NCBI GenBank assembly: GCA_003978695.1
Contig: QNYF01000056.1
Location: 1-34,528 of the forward strand
DNA: 34,528 nucleotides
Source of the DNA: Desulfobulbus sp.
GTDB taxonomy: Bacteria; Desulfobacterota; Desulfobulbia; Desulfobulbales; Desulfobulbaceae
Direction: 5' to 3'
Part shown: one piece after another, positions 1-10,669 of the stretch
Layout: each line of letters starts with the position of its first letter
How positions within the stretch are numbered: the first letter of the stretch is position 1
Notes under the pieces: model-generated
Told to the model about the DNA's origin: nothing
The model's input: only the letters and a program-made list of their open reading frames with translations
Database searches by the model: none
Translations under genes and position numbers: made by a program

Positions 1-956
1 CGTCTCATGTCGTCACGGTCAAGCTCTGAAGGGATATCAACTGGCAGATCATAGCTTTTGATGAGCTGTCGAATTGCTGAGGATTCCTCGAGTGAAAGAA
101 AGCCATTTTTCAGAGCAAGGCTTGCTGCCGCACACATACCGATTGCCACTGCAAATCCGTGAATCAGTGTAAAACTGGATGCTGCTTCAACAGCATGACC
201 AATGGTGTGACCATAGTTAAGGATGCGGCGCAGGCCTCCTTCCCGTTCATCGAGTTCAACAACTTCTGCTTTTATCTCACAGCAACGGGCTATAAGGGTT
301 GCGATGGTATTCTTATCAAGAGAAAGTATGGCTTTTCGATGGGTATCAAGAAAAGCAAAAAAATCAGCATCTTTAATTACGCCATATTTAATAACTTCGG
401 CCAGACCACCCTTGAGTTCCTCTAGAGGTAATGTCTGCAAAACATCTGTATCAATATACACAACCTGAGGCTGATAAAAAGTTCCTGCAAGATTTTTTCC
501 CTCAGGTATATCAACACCGGTTTTGCCACCTACAGAGCTGTCTACCTGTGCAAGGAGTGTTGTCGGAATCTGAGCAAAGGGGATACCCCGCATGTAAATT
601 GAGGCCAGAAAACCCGTAATATCTCCTGTCACTCCACCACCAAGAGCAATCAAACCATCCTTTCGATCAAAACCTTGTTGGGCAAGTGTGCTGGCCAGGC
701 TGGCAATTGTCTGGAAATTTTTGCTCATTTCCCCTTGTGGAAAGGTAATGATCTGCGCATCGATCCTGGCTGCGTTCAGGGATTTTATAAGTTGAGAACC
801 ATACAGAGATGCAACATTATCATCACTTATTACACAATAACGATGTGCAAAGGGATGCGCCTGTAAATCATTGGCAATTTTCCCTAGAAGCCCGGATTGA
901 ATATGAATGGGATAACTACGGTCTCCAAGTCCAACAGTAACCAGTGTCTCTGTCAT
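1..956 (-). CDS. aroB: 3-dehydroquinate synthase, C-terminus truncated by window edge
   Basis: Manual reverse translation gives MTETLVTVGLGDRSYPIHIQSGLL...GGGVTGDITGFLASIYMRGIPFAQIPTTLLAQVDSSVGGKTGVD...NYGHTIGHAVE, with AroB signature motifs. It is missing from the ORF track because it runs off the edge. Confidence 0.93.
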   Translation of the reverse strand, partial: MTETLVTVGLGDRSYPIHIQSGLLGKIANDLQAHPFAHRYCVISDDNVASLYGSQLIKSLNAARIDAQIITFPQGEMSKNFQTIASLASTLAQQGFDRKDGLIALGGGVTGDITGFLASIYMRGIPFAQIPTTLLAQVDSSVGGKTGVDIPEGKNLAGTFYQPQVVYIDTDVLQTLPLEELKGGLAEVIKYGVIKDADFFAFLDTHRKAILSLDKNTIATLIARCCEIKAEVVELDEREGGLRRILNYGHTIGHAVEAASSFTLIHGFAVAIGMCAAASLALKNGFLSLEESSAIRQLIKSYDLPVDIPSELDRDDMR

Positions 957-1024
957 GGTAAACATCTCCTGAAGGAGGGGCAAAAACGGATCGAACAGGA
1001 AAAAGAATGCACGCTACAAATAAA

Positions 1025-1052
1025 AAAAGGATCGGCAAACGCCGATCCTTTT
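1025..1052 (-). terminator. Rho-independent terminator downstream of ppaC
   Basis: Perfect 12-bp stem AAAAGGATCGGC/GCCGATCCTTTT with AAAC loop. Followed by a T-run on the minus strand. Confidence 0.8.
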
Positions 1053-1075
1053 GTACATACATTGTACACAAAAAC

Positions 1076-1999
1076 TTAGCAGCCAAATGCTTTCTGCATA
1101 TTGGGTACAGTCTGTTTTTTACGGCTCATCATGCCGGGGATCCACATGGAGTTACCGTCAAGCTTAGAGTCAAATGCACCTTCAACAACTGAAGGATCAT
1201 CAGAAAGAACAACAAGCTGTGTTCCCTCTTTAACAACATCTGTGAGCATGAGAAGAATGGTATGATGTCCGCCTTCTGCTTTCTGCTCTTCCATTGCCTT
1301 ATACAGGTCATCACGGATAGCAGCAACCTGATCAAGGGTAGCAAGCTCAAGCTGACCACAACCTACTTTATTACCGTTCATATCAAAGTCTTTATAATCC
1401 CGGTTGAGCAGATCACGTGCAGGTACACCATCTACAGAGCTTTTTGCTTTCAGCATCGCCATGAACAGCTCATCTGTATCTGTTACACCAGCAATTTCTT
1501 TCAACTCTGCAACTGCTTTTTTGTCCTCGTCTGTACAGGTGGGAGACTTGAAGTTTACGGTATCACTTAAGATAGCGGAAAGCATGAGACCGGCAACTTT
1601 AGGATCAACAGAAGCACCCTGAGTGTCATAAAGTTGTTTAAGAACTGTACCGGTACAACCAACAGGTTTTACACAGCAGAAAATAGGATTGTTGGTGGTT
1701 ACATCACCAATTTTATGATGATCCACAATACCTACAACGTTGTTGGCATCAAGATTATCCGGAGCCTGATTCAAGTCACTGTGATCAACAAGGGCTATGG
1801 TTTTTCCGGTTGCATCCGTCATGATCTCTGGTGCCGCAACACCAAAACGCTCAAGAACAGTTACGGTCTCCGGGTTCATCTCACCCTGCATTACCGGGAT
1901 AGCTTCTTCACCACCAGCTTTGAGTAATTCTGCATAACCAATTGCTGCGGTCACTGAATCGGTATCAGGATTTTTGTGACCTGAAACATAAATAGCCAT
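1076..1999 (-). CDS. ppaC: Manganese-dependent inorganic pyrophosphatase (DHH family)
   Basis: MAIYVSGHKNPDTDSVTAAIGYAELL...DHSDLNQ...GIVDHHKIGD...; DHH/DHHA2 family II PPase motifs. Confidence 0.93.
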   Translation of the reverse strand: MAIYVSGHKNPDTDSVTAAIGYAELLKAGGEEAIPVMQGEMNPETVTVLERFGVAAPEIMTDATGKTIALVDHSDLNQAPDNLDANNVVGIVDHHKIGDVTTNNPIFCCVKPVGCTGTVLKQLYDTQGASVDPKVAGLMLSAILSDTVNFKSPTCTDEDKKAVAELKEIAGVTDTDELFMAMLKAKSSVDGVPARDLLNRDYKDFDMNGNKVGCGQLELATLDQVAAIRDDLYKAMEEQKAEGGHHTILLMLTDVVKEGTQLVVLSDDPSVVEGAFDSKLDGNSMWIPGMMSRKKQTVPNMQKAFGC

Positions 2000-2259
2000 A
2001 ATTCTTTTCCTCCTTGAACGGGGTTAACAATATTAAGACAACCAGTTGTTAGACAATGCACCTTTTCTCCGTACCCAAACAAAAGGCAAACAGAGACAGT
2101 ACAAACGATAAAAACTTAGCTCTTTAAGCAGTAAGCGTCAAGGAGAAAAGGGGTAGAATTTTGTCAGGATAGCAGAATAAGGAATACTGGTTACAGATAT
2201 AAGGAGTGTTTATTAATTAAAAGTAAAAAGTTATAAAAACTTGCAGATTTACATAAAAA

Positions 2260-2290
2260 AAAGGAGATACCCCAGAGGGGTATCTCCTTT
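2260..2290 (-). terminator. Rho-independent terminator downstream of sat
   Basis: Perfect 14-bp stem AAAGGAGATACCCC/GGGGTATCTCCTTT with AGA loop and a T-tract on the minus strand. A second short hairpin (ATTTCTCA/TGAGAAAT, 2294-2316) lies between it and the stop codon. Confidence 0.8.
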
Positions 2291-2317
2291 GAGATTTCTC
2301 AAAAATTCTGAGAAATA

Positions 2318-3595
2318 TTACATGGAGTCACCAGAGGCAGCACCCTGCATTTTAACCTCAACTTTCTCGGTAAGACCTGCATAGTATTTCTTAAGGTGGT
2401 CCAAAACCTCGTCGCGACCGAAATGGTCCACGATTTCAGCACCTTCAGAAAGTGCTTTCCGCAGCTTGGTACCGGAAAGAATAACACGGGACTCTTTATC
2501 ATGGCAGCATGTACGAAGAGAAGCCATACCATCACATTTATGACAGTAGAAGGTCCAGTCAATCTTCATTGGCTGACAGAGAAGATCTTTAGCATCGTCG
2601 CCTGTTTTAGGAATACGATCAAAGATTTCCTGAGCCTCAAACAGACCGTAGAAGTCACCAACACCAGCATGGTCACGACCAATCAGCATGTTGTTAACGC
2701 CGTAGTTCTGACGGAAAGTAGCATGGAGCAGACCTTCACGAGGACCGGCATAACGCATATCAAGAGGATAACCAGCGTTGATAACGTTGTCTTTTACAAA
2801 GTAGTTGTCGATCAGAATCTCAATGGCTTTAACACGGGTGTCGGCTGGGATATCACCGGCCTTCAGGTTACCGATAAGAGAATGAATAAGGCAACCGTCA
2901 CATACTTCGATGGCAATCTTGGCAAGGAACTCATGTGAACGATGCATCGGGTTACGAAGCTGAAGTGCTGCAACTTTAGACCAGCCACGCTCTTCAAACA
3001 TTGCACGAGTCTCAGCAGGTGTAAGGTAAACACCAGGATACTCGGTAGGATACTCACCCTGAGAAAGGACTTTTACAGGACCTGCGATATTGACGTCTTT
3101 CTGGTTCATAACCATGATTACGCCTGGATGATCATCAGGAGCGATCTTCCAAAAGTTGCCGTCTACAGACTCTTCACCTTCGCCCATGAAAACTTTTTCA
3201 CATTCCCATTTTTTATCAGCTTCGGTCATTTCGTACTTCTCGGTTACCTTCATGGTAGCCATGATTTCACCGTCTGCCTCAAGCGCGACCTCGTCACCGA
3301 TATTGATTGCATCGGCATCGTCTTTGGTCACATCCAAAGTGATGGGTACAGGCCAGAAGGTTCCATCAGCCATCTGAAAGTTCTCACAAACGCCCTTCCA
3401 GTCAGCTTTTGTCATGAAGCCATCGAGCGGAGAAAAACCACCGATACCAAGCATGATCAAGTCACCTTTTGCACGAGCACTTACCTGAATTTTTTTCAGA
3501 CCTGCTGCTTTTGCCTTCTCAGCCTCAAGCTCACTACCTTCAAGCAGAGCACAGACAAGACCTTTACCACCATGGGGGGCTACCAACTTTGACAT
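2318..3595 (-). CDS. sat: Sulfate adenylyltransferase (ATP sulfurylase)
   Basis: [20 protein letters not shown]...[13 protein letters not shown]...[12 protein letters not shown]. The ORF track extends to 3643, but the start at 3595 follows a GAGGAAAAA ribosome-binding site. Confidence 0.95.
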   Translation of the reverse strand: MSKLVAPHGGKGLVCALLEGSELEAEKAKAAGLKKIQVSARAKGDLIMLGIGGFSPLDGFMTKADWKGVCENFQMADGTFWPVPITLDVTKDDADAINIGDEVALEADGEIMATMKVTEKYEMTEADKKWECEKVFMGEGEESVDGNFWKIAPDDHPGVIMVMNQKDVNIAGPVKVLSQGEYPTEYPGVYLTPAETRAMFEERGWSKVAALQLRNPMHRSHEFLAKIAIEVCDGCLIHSLIGNLKAGDIPADTRVKAIEILIDNYFVKDNVINAGYPLDMRYAGPREGLLHATFRQNYGVNNMLIGRDHAGVGDFYGLFEAQEIFDRIPKTGDDAKDLLCQPMKIDWTFYCHKCDGMASLRTCCHDKESRVILSGTKLRKALSEGAEIVDHFGRDEVLDHLKKYYAGLTEKVEVKMQGAASGDSM

Positions 3596-3713
3596 AATTT
3601 TTTCCTCTCTTGTTAGGGTTCCGTTAGAATAACGAAATGACAAACTTACTTAACGTGGACTTCTTAAATCCGCCATGATTCAACGAGTGAACCATCATTC
3701 ATAAAAGCATTAA

Positions 3714-3743
3714 TATATAAAGACCAGAGCTGCAATAAGTCAA
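3714..3743 (-). promoter_or_regulatory. Candidate sigma70-type promoter for sat
   Basis: On the minus strand TTGACT (3743-3738), 18-nt spacer, TATATA (3719-3714). Confidence 0.45.
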
Positions 3744-3903
3744 GCAAAAAAACCTTTTACATGTTCCTGAACAAATCAATCAATACGCCTGATAAGCATT
3801 CTGTGTTATCGATACTCAAGGGACAAAACGAGCAATATTTTTCGATTATCTGCAAGCAATACGCTCAGCTCATATACATCATGAGATACGGATACAGTTC
3901 AGA

Positions 3904-5163
3904 CTAATGAATGGTCTTTGCGTATTCTCCTTTTTTCATCTGCTTAAGTATGGTTCCTCTGGTGTTTCGTGCTTGATTGAGCATAATGACGTAGGCTTTA
4001 CCGTTGGGGAGATACCCCGCATAGTTATAAATCCCCTTCATGCTGCCGGATTTGGTTAAACAGCCAAAATGCTTCCGCAGGAGAGAAGCCCGGGGCTTAA
4101 AGACTTTAAGCACAGAGAGCATGGCCCTTGCGGTAAGACGATTATTTCGTGACAGTCCGGCACCTTCTTCCTGAACAATAGCTCCGGCCGTTTTTTTACC
4201 GAGTTTACGGATCAGAACCTGTCGCATTGCTTTATGGGCCTTTTGCCAGGTTGCCGGATAACCGAATTCTTCTGCTCCACAGGCAAGGTAAACCAGATTT
4301 GCGATAAAATTCGATGAATACTTGAGCATCGAAGAGACAAGATATTGCAGATTTTTACTGCTGTAATGGACATATACGAGAACAGCATCAGCAGGAATTT
4401 TTTTTATACCTGTGTCTCCCTGCCCGGGAATACCAGCTTTATGCTGCATGGCTCTAAACAGCTGGGTTGTGTATCGGGCCATTTGCTGATCCGCATTACA
4501 AAAATCCCGGCAGATATTTATCCTGTAACTGCCAGGCAAAAAATTATCCGCCACTTCAGCCATGAGTTCAATATATGGAGTTTGCTGTTCCCCGGAAACA
4601 ACACGACGTTTTTTTGTCACTCTCACTGGTATGCTGTTAAAATTAACAGCAATCGGGCCTACAGGGGCATCATAAGGGTTGTCAGAAAATTCACTGCCGG
4701 GTACCTGGTGCTCAAGTGCAAACGAAGAGTTGTCAACAAATATTGAATTGATCTCCCCTACTCCACGGTGTTTAAGCTCAGCAAAAATATCTTTGATCTC
4801 CTCAGAAATCAGTAACGGATCACCAAATCCTTGAATATACAGATCGTTTTGCTCATCTAAATAAAAATTCGTTTTAAACCTGAAATCAGGACCGAGAATT
4901 GAAAAAGCGGTTAGAGCTGTTGGGATTTTGAGAATACTTGCCGGAACAAAAGCTTTATCAGCATTACAGGAAGAAATAATTTTTCCGTTGTTATCGCTGA
5001 CCCCGTAGGATCCGTTTTGGATAAGCCTGGAAAAAGAAGGGCAGGCTGCAAGCGCAACCTGCCCCATTACCGTAAAAAAATTCAAGACAAAAAATGCAAC
5101 AAATACGGCAGAAAATACAAACCATTCTTCCCGTTGTCTCATTGACCCTGTTGTACTAATCAA
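3904..5163 (-). CDS. D-alanyl-D-alanine carboxypeptidase/endopeptidase, PBP4 (peptidase S13) family
   Basis: N-terminal signal segment, ASILKI (SxxK), YSSNFIAN (SxN), TKSGSM (KTG-like). Confidence 0.82.
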   Translation of the reverse strand: MISTTGSMRQREEWFVFSAVFVAFFVLNFFTVMGQVALAACPSFSRLIQNGSYGVSDNNGKIISSCNADKAFVPASILKIPTALTAFSILGPDFRFKTNFYLDEQNDLYIQGFGDPLLISEEIKDIFAELKHRGVGEINSIFVDNSSFALEHQVPGSEFSDNPYDAPVGPIAVNFNSIPVRVTKKRRVVSGEQQTPYIELMAEVADNFLPGSYRINICRDFCNADQQMARYTTQLFRAMQHKAGIPGQGDTGIKKIPADAVLVYVHYSSKNLQYLVSSMLKYSSNFIANLVYLACGAEEFGYPATWQKAHKAMRQVLIRKLGKKTAGAIVQEEGAGLSRNNRLTARAMLSVLKVFKPRASLLRKHFGCLTKSGSMKGIYNYAGYLPNGKAYVIMLNQARNTRGTILKQMKKGEYAKTIH

Positions 5164-6509
5164 CCGATTTTTGGCAGCTTGGCAAGACTTTCTGCAATGG
5201 CCTCAGTCGGGTAAGCATAATCATGCAACTCTCCGTTAAAATAGGCATCATAGGCTGCCATATCAATTAAGCCATGGCCTGAAAAGTTAAAGAGAATGGT
5301 CTTGGGATCATCAGGGTCTTTCATGGCCTCAATGATTGCACCACGGATGGCATGGGTAGTTTCCGGAGCAGGAATAATGCCTTCTGTACGGGCAAACAGG
5401 ACACCGGCTTCAAAACACTCTAACTGGTGTACGCTCTTTGGCTCAATAATATTGTCACGGATAAGCGCTGAAATAATCGGAGCCATTCCATGATAACGCA
5501 GGCCTCCGGCATGGATACCAGGTGGCATGAAATCGTGTCCCAGGGTATGCATGTAGAGAAGCGGGGTACGCATAGCCACATCTCCTGAGTCATAGGCAAG
5601 TTTGCCAGAAGTCATCGACGGGCAGGAAGCTGGCTCATAGCCGACAAACTTAATTTTTTTACCGTCAAGATAATCGGGAACAAACGGCCCCATAAGCCCT
5701 GCAAAGTTTGAACCACCACCGCAGCAGCCCACAACCACATCCGGATATTCACCAGCAATTTCCATCTGTTTTTTGGCCTCAAGGCCAATAATTGACTGAT
5801 GAAGAATGACATGGTTCAAAACCGAACCAAGTGCATAGTTTGTGTCCTCACGGCTGGCAGCATCTTCCAGAGCTTCAGAAATAGCAATACCAAGTGAGCC
5901 CGGGGTATTGGGATCTTTTGCAAGGACTTCCCTGCCGATTTCAGTATCCTCGCTGGGACTGGCAACAATATCAGCACCAAAGGTGTGCATTATTGATTTA
6001 CGGTAAGGTTTTTGATCATACGAACAGCGAACCATGAACACCTTGCATTCAAGGCCGAATTTGGATGTTGCCAACGACAAAGCTGATCCCCACTGACCGG
6101 CCCCGGTCTCTGTTGCAAGACGTTTTACTCCCTCGATCTTATTATAATATGCCTGAGGAACTGCGGAATTCGGCTTATGGCTGCCCACCGGAGAGACCCC
6201 TTCATTCTTGAAGAAAATTTTGGCTTTGGTGCCAAGTGCTTGTTCAAGCTTATATGCCCTTACCAGGGGGGATGGCCGCCATATTTTATAGACCTCCATT
6301 ACCTCGTCGGGAATCTTGATAAATCGTTCCGGACTCATCTCCTGCTCAAGAAGCCCCATGGGGAAAACCTGGGCAAGTTTCTCCGGAGCCATAGGTTCTG
6401 TAGTTTCCGGGTCAAGAGGAGGCTGCAGTCCGCCTGGAATATCCGGGCCAACATTATACCAGCTGGTAGGCATCTCATCTTCGCGCAGGACAATCTTCTT
6501 CATGATCAC
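5160..6509 (-). CDS. TrpB2-type PLP-dependent tryptophan synthase beta chain-like protein
   Basis: [22 protein letters not shown]...GSHKPNSA...[11 protein letters not shown]...[10 protein letters not shown]; the extended N-terminus and motifs are those of TrpB2. Overlaps the next gene by 4 bp. Confidence 0.88.
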   Translation of the reverse strand: MIMKKIVLREDEMPTSWYNVGPDIPGGLQPPLDPETTEPMAPEKLAQVFPMGLLEQEMSPERFIKIPDEVMEVYKIWRPSPLVRAYKLEQALGTKAKIFFKNEGVSPVGSHKPNSAVPQAYYNKIEGVKRLATETGAGQWGSALSLATSKFGLECKVFMVRCSYDQKPYRKSIMHTFGADIVASPSEDTEIGREVLAKDPNTPGSLGIAISEALEDAASREDTNYALGSVLNHVILHQSIIGLEAKKQMEIAGEYPDVVVGCCGGGSNFAGLMGPFVPDYLDGKKIKFVGYEPASCPSMTSGKLAYDSGDVAMRTPLLYMHTLGHDFMPPGIHAGGLRYHGMAPIISALIRDNIIEPKSVHQLECFEAGVLFARTEGIIPAPETTHAIRGAIIEAMKDPDDPKTILFNFSGHGLIDMAAYDAYFNGELHDYAYPTEAIAESLAKLPKIG

Positions 6510-6630
6510 TCCTTAAGAATTATGTTTGTACTAGAATTGGCTCACATTCACGTTAAAAAGGATACCCCTGTCTTGATCCACACAGTCTCCTTTTCAATTC
6601 TGTAGTGTTTAACGCATAGATAAATTTTTC

Positions 6631-9168
6631 TCAACTCTTTGCCGCAACTTCCCGGGAACTGATTTTGACTATTCGTGTAAGCAGAGCCTCAGTATTACTG
6701 AGCCCCAGTACCTTTTCCAGAATTTCACGGGGATTTGTCCCCGCAGCATTATGGGGATGGAGGAGGTCAACAAACAATGTTTCTTCCTTAAGATTGATGC
6801 CGTGTACAAGGGGTTTTACATCGAGTTCCCGTTTTTTTCTTTTTCGGATTCTCTCAACAATAAACTCATCCTTCTCAGAAAAAACAGCTAGTTTTTCTTT
6901 GACATAATCTGTTTTGACTGAGTCCGGAAAACGCATTTCATAATGAATCAGGCATGAGACCGGTGATTTTTTAACAACAGGGGCTACATCTGTAACTCGA
7001 ATAAAACCAGGCAGCTGCTGATTGAGTTTTTTCACAACCTCATCGGGTTTGTTGAGAGGAACGGCAAGATCCATGTCAAAATATTCCACATGACTCTCAA
7101 CACCAACCGGCAGGGCCTGGCTGAAAGAAACCCGTGGGGAAGGATTATATCCCTGTGAAAAAAGAAGCGGCAAGCCCGCCCGTTGTAAAACCCGAAAAAT
7201 GAGTTGCAGCACTTCAAGGTGGCCAAGGAACCTGGCGTCACCTGTTCTTGAATAATGTACCCTGTAACTGAATACAGTACGTTCCTGCTGCTTATTGTCT
7301 TTACGATTACTTGACTTGAGAGCGGGAGAATGCCGTGAAGTCTCCGGCGGATTGACCTTTGGCTTAAGTGTCTTAAAATCGCAAAGACCACATTGCTGAC
7401 ATTTATGATTTCGACAATCCGGCGTATAGGTCTGTTGCAGCGATTTTTCATATTCCTTTTGTAAATAGCTCCTATCAACCCCGCAATGCAGATGATCCCA
7501 GGGCAGGAGTTCATCCATGTCTCTTGCCCGTAAATACCAGTCTAAATCAAGCTTCGCATTTTCCGCTGCTTTTTGCCAGCGCGTGAGATTAAAATGTTCA
7601 GACCAGCCGTCAAGACGGGCACCTGCCCGCCAGGCTGTCTCAAGCAGAACAGAAAGTTTGCGGTCACCCCTGGAAAAAACTCCTTCCAGGTATGACTGGT
7701 ATGGATCGTGCCATTTAAGCTTAAATCCCTTGCGCGGTAATGTATTTTTTAAACGGTCAATTCGTTCTTTTGATTCTTCAAGAGTCAACTGAGCTGCCCA
7801 TTGAAACGGTGTGTGAGGTTTAGGGACAAAGGTGGCAACAGATACATTAATCTGGGCCCGCTTTCCCTGGGCCTCCTTTCTGGCCCGGACTGCAAGCTCA
7901 ACTATACCATCAACGTCTTCCATTGTCTCCGTGGGAAGACCAATCATAAAATAGAATTTAATCAGGTTCCAACCTGCCCCGAAGGCATCCTGGCAGCTCT
8001 TCATTAAATCCTGTTCTGTGATGCCCTTATTAATCACCTCACGCAAGCGGTCTGTTCCTGCCTCGGGAGCCACGGTAAATCCTGTTTTTCGTACCCGTTT
8101 AATCTGATTAATAACTTCCGGGGTAAGCGTGCCGACCCGCATTGACGGCAGTGACACAGAAACGTATTCATGAACATACCTGTCCATGAGTTTTACAAGC
8201 AGATCAGGAAGACAGGAAAAATCGCCGCTTGACAGAGAAAGAAGAGCCAGCTCATCAAACCCTGAGCTTTTTATTCCCTCTTCCGCGAGCCGCAGGATAT
8301 CTTCAACAGAACGCTCCCGCACTGGTCGATAAATCATTCCGGCCTGACAAAATCTGCAGCCCCTGGTGCAGCCACGTGCGATCTCAACTCCAAGCCTGTC
8401 GTGTACAGCTTTTACCAGAGGAACCAATGGTTGAACCAGGATATCAACAGGAGGCAGTTCAGAAAGAACTCTTCTTGTTACCCTGTCATAGTCTTCCACA
8501 AGAGGGGTGACTTCCACAAGCTCCTGTCCTTTATATCGTGGTTCAAAGAATTGTGGCACATAGACACCATCAATCTTAGCAAGCATGTGCAGTATTTCGA
8601 TCCGGGAATGCCCCTGCGCTTTGCCTGTTCGCACAGTCTCAATAATCTCCAGCACAACTTCCTCTCCATCGCCAAGAACTACTGCATCAAAAAAATCAGC
8701 TACAGGTTCCGGGTTAAGCGCACAAGATCCCCCGGCAATGACAAAAGGATCACTTTTTTGCCGCTGCTCTGCCCGAAGCGATATTCCGCTCAAATCGATA
8801 ATGGTGAGGATATTGGTGTAGCAGAGTTCATAGGGCAGAGTAATGCCTATAATATCAAAATCAGACAGTGCGTGGCGCTGTTCTATGGAAAACAGAGGAA
8901 GGTTATTAAGCCGTAACTGCTCCTCCATATCTACATCAGGGGCATAACATCGATCTGCTGCTAATCCTGTCTGTTGATTAATGATATGGTAAAGAATCTG
9001 TAACCCCTGATGTGACATGCCGATTTCGTACAAATCAGGAAAAACGAGAACAATGGAACACTCGGCGGAAGAAAGGTCACAGCACACACTGTTGAGTTCT
9101 CCTCCAATATATCTTCCTGGTTTTTTGACAAGAGGAAGGACTTGGTCAATATTTGGTATTTTACTCAT
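6631..9168 (-). CDS. B12-binding/radical SAM protein (TIGR03960-like) fused to a TIGR03936/DUF2344 domain
   Basis: Radical SAM CxxxCxxC as ARGCTRGCRFCQAG; C-terminal YRVHYSRTGDARFLGHLEVLQLIFRVLQRAGLPLLFSQGYNPSPRVSFSQALPVGVES typical of DUF2344. Start trimmed to MSKIPNIDQ. Confidence 0.87.
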   Translation of the reverse strand: MSKIPNIDQVLPLVKKPGRYIGGELNSVCCDLSSAECSIVLVFPDLYEIGMSHQGLQILYHIINQQTGLAADRCYAPDVDMEEQLRLNNLPLFSIEQRHALSDFDIIGITLPYELCYTNILTIIDLSGISLRAEQRQKSDPFVIAGGSCALNPEPVADFFDAVVLGDGEEVVLEIIETVRTGKAQGHSRIEILHMLAKIDGVYVPQFFEPRYKGQELVEVTPLVEDYDRVTRRVLSELPPVDILVQPLVPLVKAVHDRLGVEIARGCTRGCRFCQAGMIYRPVRERSVEDILRLAEEGIKSSGFDELALLSLSSGDFSCLPDLLVKLMDRYVHEYVSVSLPSMRVGTLTPEVINQIKRVRKTGFTVAPEAGTDRLREVINKGITEQDLMKSCQDAFGAGWNLIKFYFMIGLPTETMEDVDGIVELAVRARKEAQGKRAQINVSVATFVPKPHTPFQWAAQLTLEESKERIDRLKNTLPRKGFKLKWHDPYQSYLEGVFSRGDRKLSVLLETAWRAGARLDGWSEHFNLTRWQKAAENAKLDLDWYLRARDMDELLPWDHLHCGVDRSYLQKEYEKSLQQTYTPDCRNHKCQQCGLCDFKTLKPKVNPPETSRHSPALKSSNRKDNKQQERTVFSYRVHYSRTGDARFLGHLEVLQLIFRVLQRAGLPLLFSQGYNPSPRVSFSQALPVGVESHVEYFDMDLAVPLNKPDEVVKKLNQQLPGFIRVTDVAPVVKKSPVSCLIHYEMRFPDSVKTDYVKEKLAVFSEKDEFIVERIRKRKKRELDVKPLVHGINLKEETLFVDLLHPHNAAGTNPREILEKVLGLSNTEALLTRIVKISSREVAAKS

Positions 9169-9444
9169 ATTTTTCAGGGGATAGTTAATGTTGAGGAAAA
9201 AACATCCTGTGGAAAAGGGAACAAAAAAGGGTATTGATACGGTTAGCGGCGACAATGTAATTTTACAAAAAGCTGCTTTTTTGATAAAGAAGAGTATCTT
9301 AATAATGTGCTATGCACCTCTTCATAAATTGTAGTAGAATATAAGCATAATAAAAATAATTGTTCACTGATCACGGGGTTGAAGACTCGCTTTTCACAAC
9401 CTCAGAGTTGTTAATTATCGCCAATTGAAAATAAAAGAGGACAA

Positions 9445-10650
9445 ATGTTTAAGAACATTCTCACAGTCCCTGCACTGGTTATATTCGTTTTTCTCAGCAC
9501 AGGTACTGCTTATACAGCACAGCAGAAGGTGTTGGAAAGCATATTTTTTGAAAACCCCACAGCTGCGGTAGACAAAATCACTTTTAAGCTGAACGGGCCT
9601 CACATCCCAAAGATTTTTGCCATAAAAGGTGAACGCCCCCGGGTGGTTTTTGATTTTGTTGATACAAAGCCTGCAAGACTACTCAAAAACACTATCAATA
9701 CCAACGGAAAATTTGTCCAGCGCATTCGCATGGGGATACATTATGAGCCTGTTCCTAAAACACGCATCGTTTTTGATCTCCTGCTCGATAAAAAAATCGA
9801 TTTCAGGCAAAACTTTGATAAAATAAACAACCTGTTGACAATCTCAGTTTTTGAAGCAGGCAAGGAACCTGCTAAACCAGTGATTCTCAACGCTGCCGCC
9901 AAAACTTCTCCAGCACCTGATTCAGCCGCAAAGGCTAAAAGCATTCAAAAAAAGACACCGCCAAAGAAGCAAAAACCGGCTGCCAAAAAAACGCCACACC
10001 AGAAAAAGAACAAAAAAACAGCCCGGCCACAAAAGGGAGAGCCTGTTTTACCGAAGAAGGCTTCAGCACCAGCCAAAGCTGAAGTACAACCTGTAACACC
10101 ACTGACCGTTCCCGCTCCAGCACCAAAGCCGGTTAAGATTGTAAAAGAGAAGAAGAAAAAAGAAAGCACGAAAAAAGCCGGTAAACTCCCTGATAATAAA
10201 AAAGGTTCAGAGAAAAAACAAAACACAACACCAAAACCGCAACAAAAAGCCGTTACGGCTGCAATCCCTGCCTCTCCAATGCTCAAGTCTGTGAGTTTTG
10301 ATAAAAAAAGCAACAGAGGAGAGATGGTTTTATTCAGGTTAAATACTTTTCAGGCACCGATTGTTTTTGGCGTTGAAGAGGGGCAGCCAAGAGTAGTTTG
10401 TGATTTCAAGGGAACTGAGGCGGGAAAGAATTTACCCGAAAATATTACTGTCAATGGAAAGTATATTCATAATATCCATATCAGCAATGAATCAAGCCCT
10501 CAAAAGATTCGTGTCATCCTGAATCTGGCCTCCAACATGAGCTTTGATTTACAGCAGGTCTTCTTTAAAAAAGAAAACCTCTTTGTGCTCATTATAAACC
10601 CCCAGGGGAAAATCACACCCCGGGAGCAATTAAAGATTCCGGGAAAATAG
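9445..10650 (+). CDS. Exported protein with two AMIN-like domains joined by a Lys/Pro/Ala-rich linker
   Basis: Signal peptide. Two similar segments: ITFKLNGPHIPKIFAIKGERPRVVFDF...TNGKFVQRIRMG and VLFRLNTFQAPIVFGVEEGQPRVVCDF...VNGKYIHNIHIS. Confidence 0.75.
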   Translation: MFKNILTVPALVIFVFLSTGTAYTAQQKVLESIFFENPTAAVDKITFKLNGPHIPKIFAIKGERPRVVFDFVDTKPARLLKNTINTNGKFVQRIRMGIHYEPVPKTRIVFDLLLDKKIDFRQNFDKINNLLTISVFEAGKEPAKPVILNAAAKTSPAPDSAAKAKSIQKKTPPKKQKPAAKKTPHQKKNKKTARPQKGEPVLPKKASAPAKAEVQPVTPLTVPAPAPKPVKIVKEKKKKESTKKAGKLPDNKKGSEKKQNTTPKPQQKAVTAAIPASPMLKSVSFDKKSNRGEMVLFRLNTFQAPIVFGVEEGQPRVVCDFKGTEAGKNLPENITVNGKYIHNIHISNESSPQKIRVILNLASNMSFDLQQVFFKKENLFVLIINPQGKITPREQLKIPGK

Positions 10651-10669
10651 ACACTATACCGGCAGAAGT

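Noticed and set aside
2942-3592. 216-aa plus-strand ORF
   Set aside because: Entirely antisense to sat, whose protein has clear family motifs; no ribosome-binding site or recognisable domain.
9945-10313. 122-aa minus-strand ORF rich in F/G/S
   Set aside because: Antisense reflection of the Lys/Pro-rich linker of the AMIN protein; low-complexity composition artefact.
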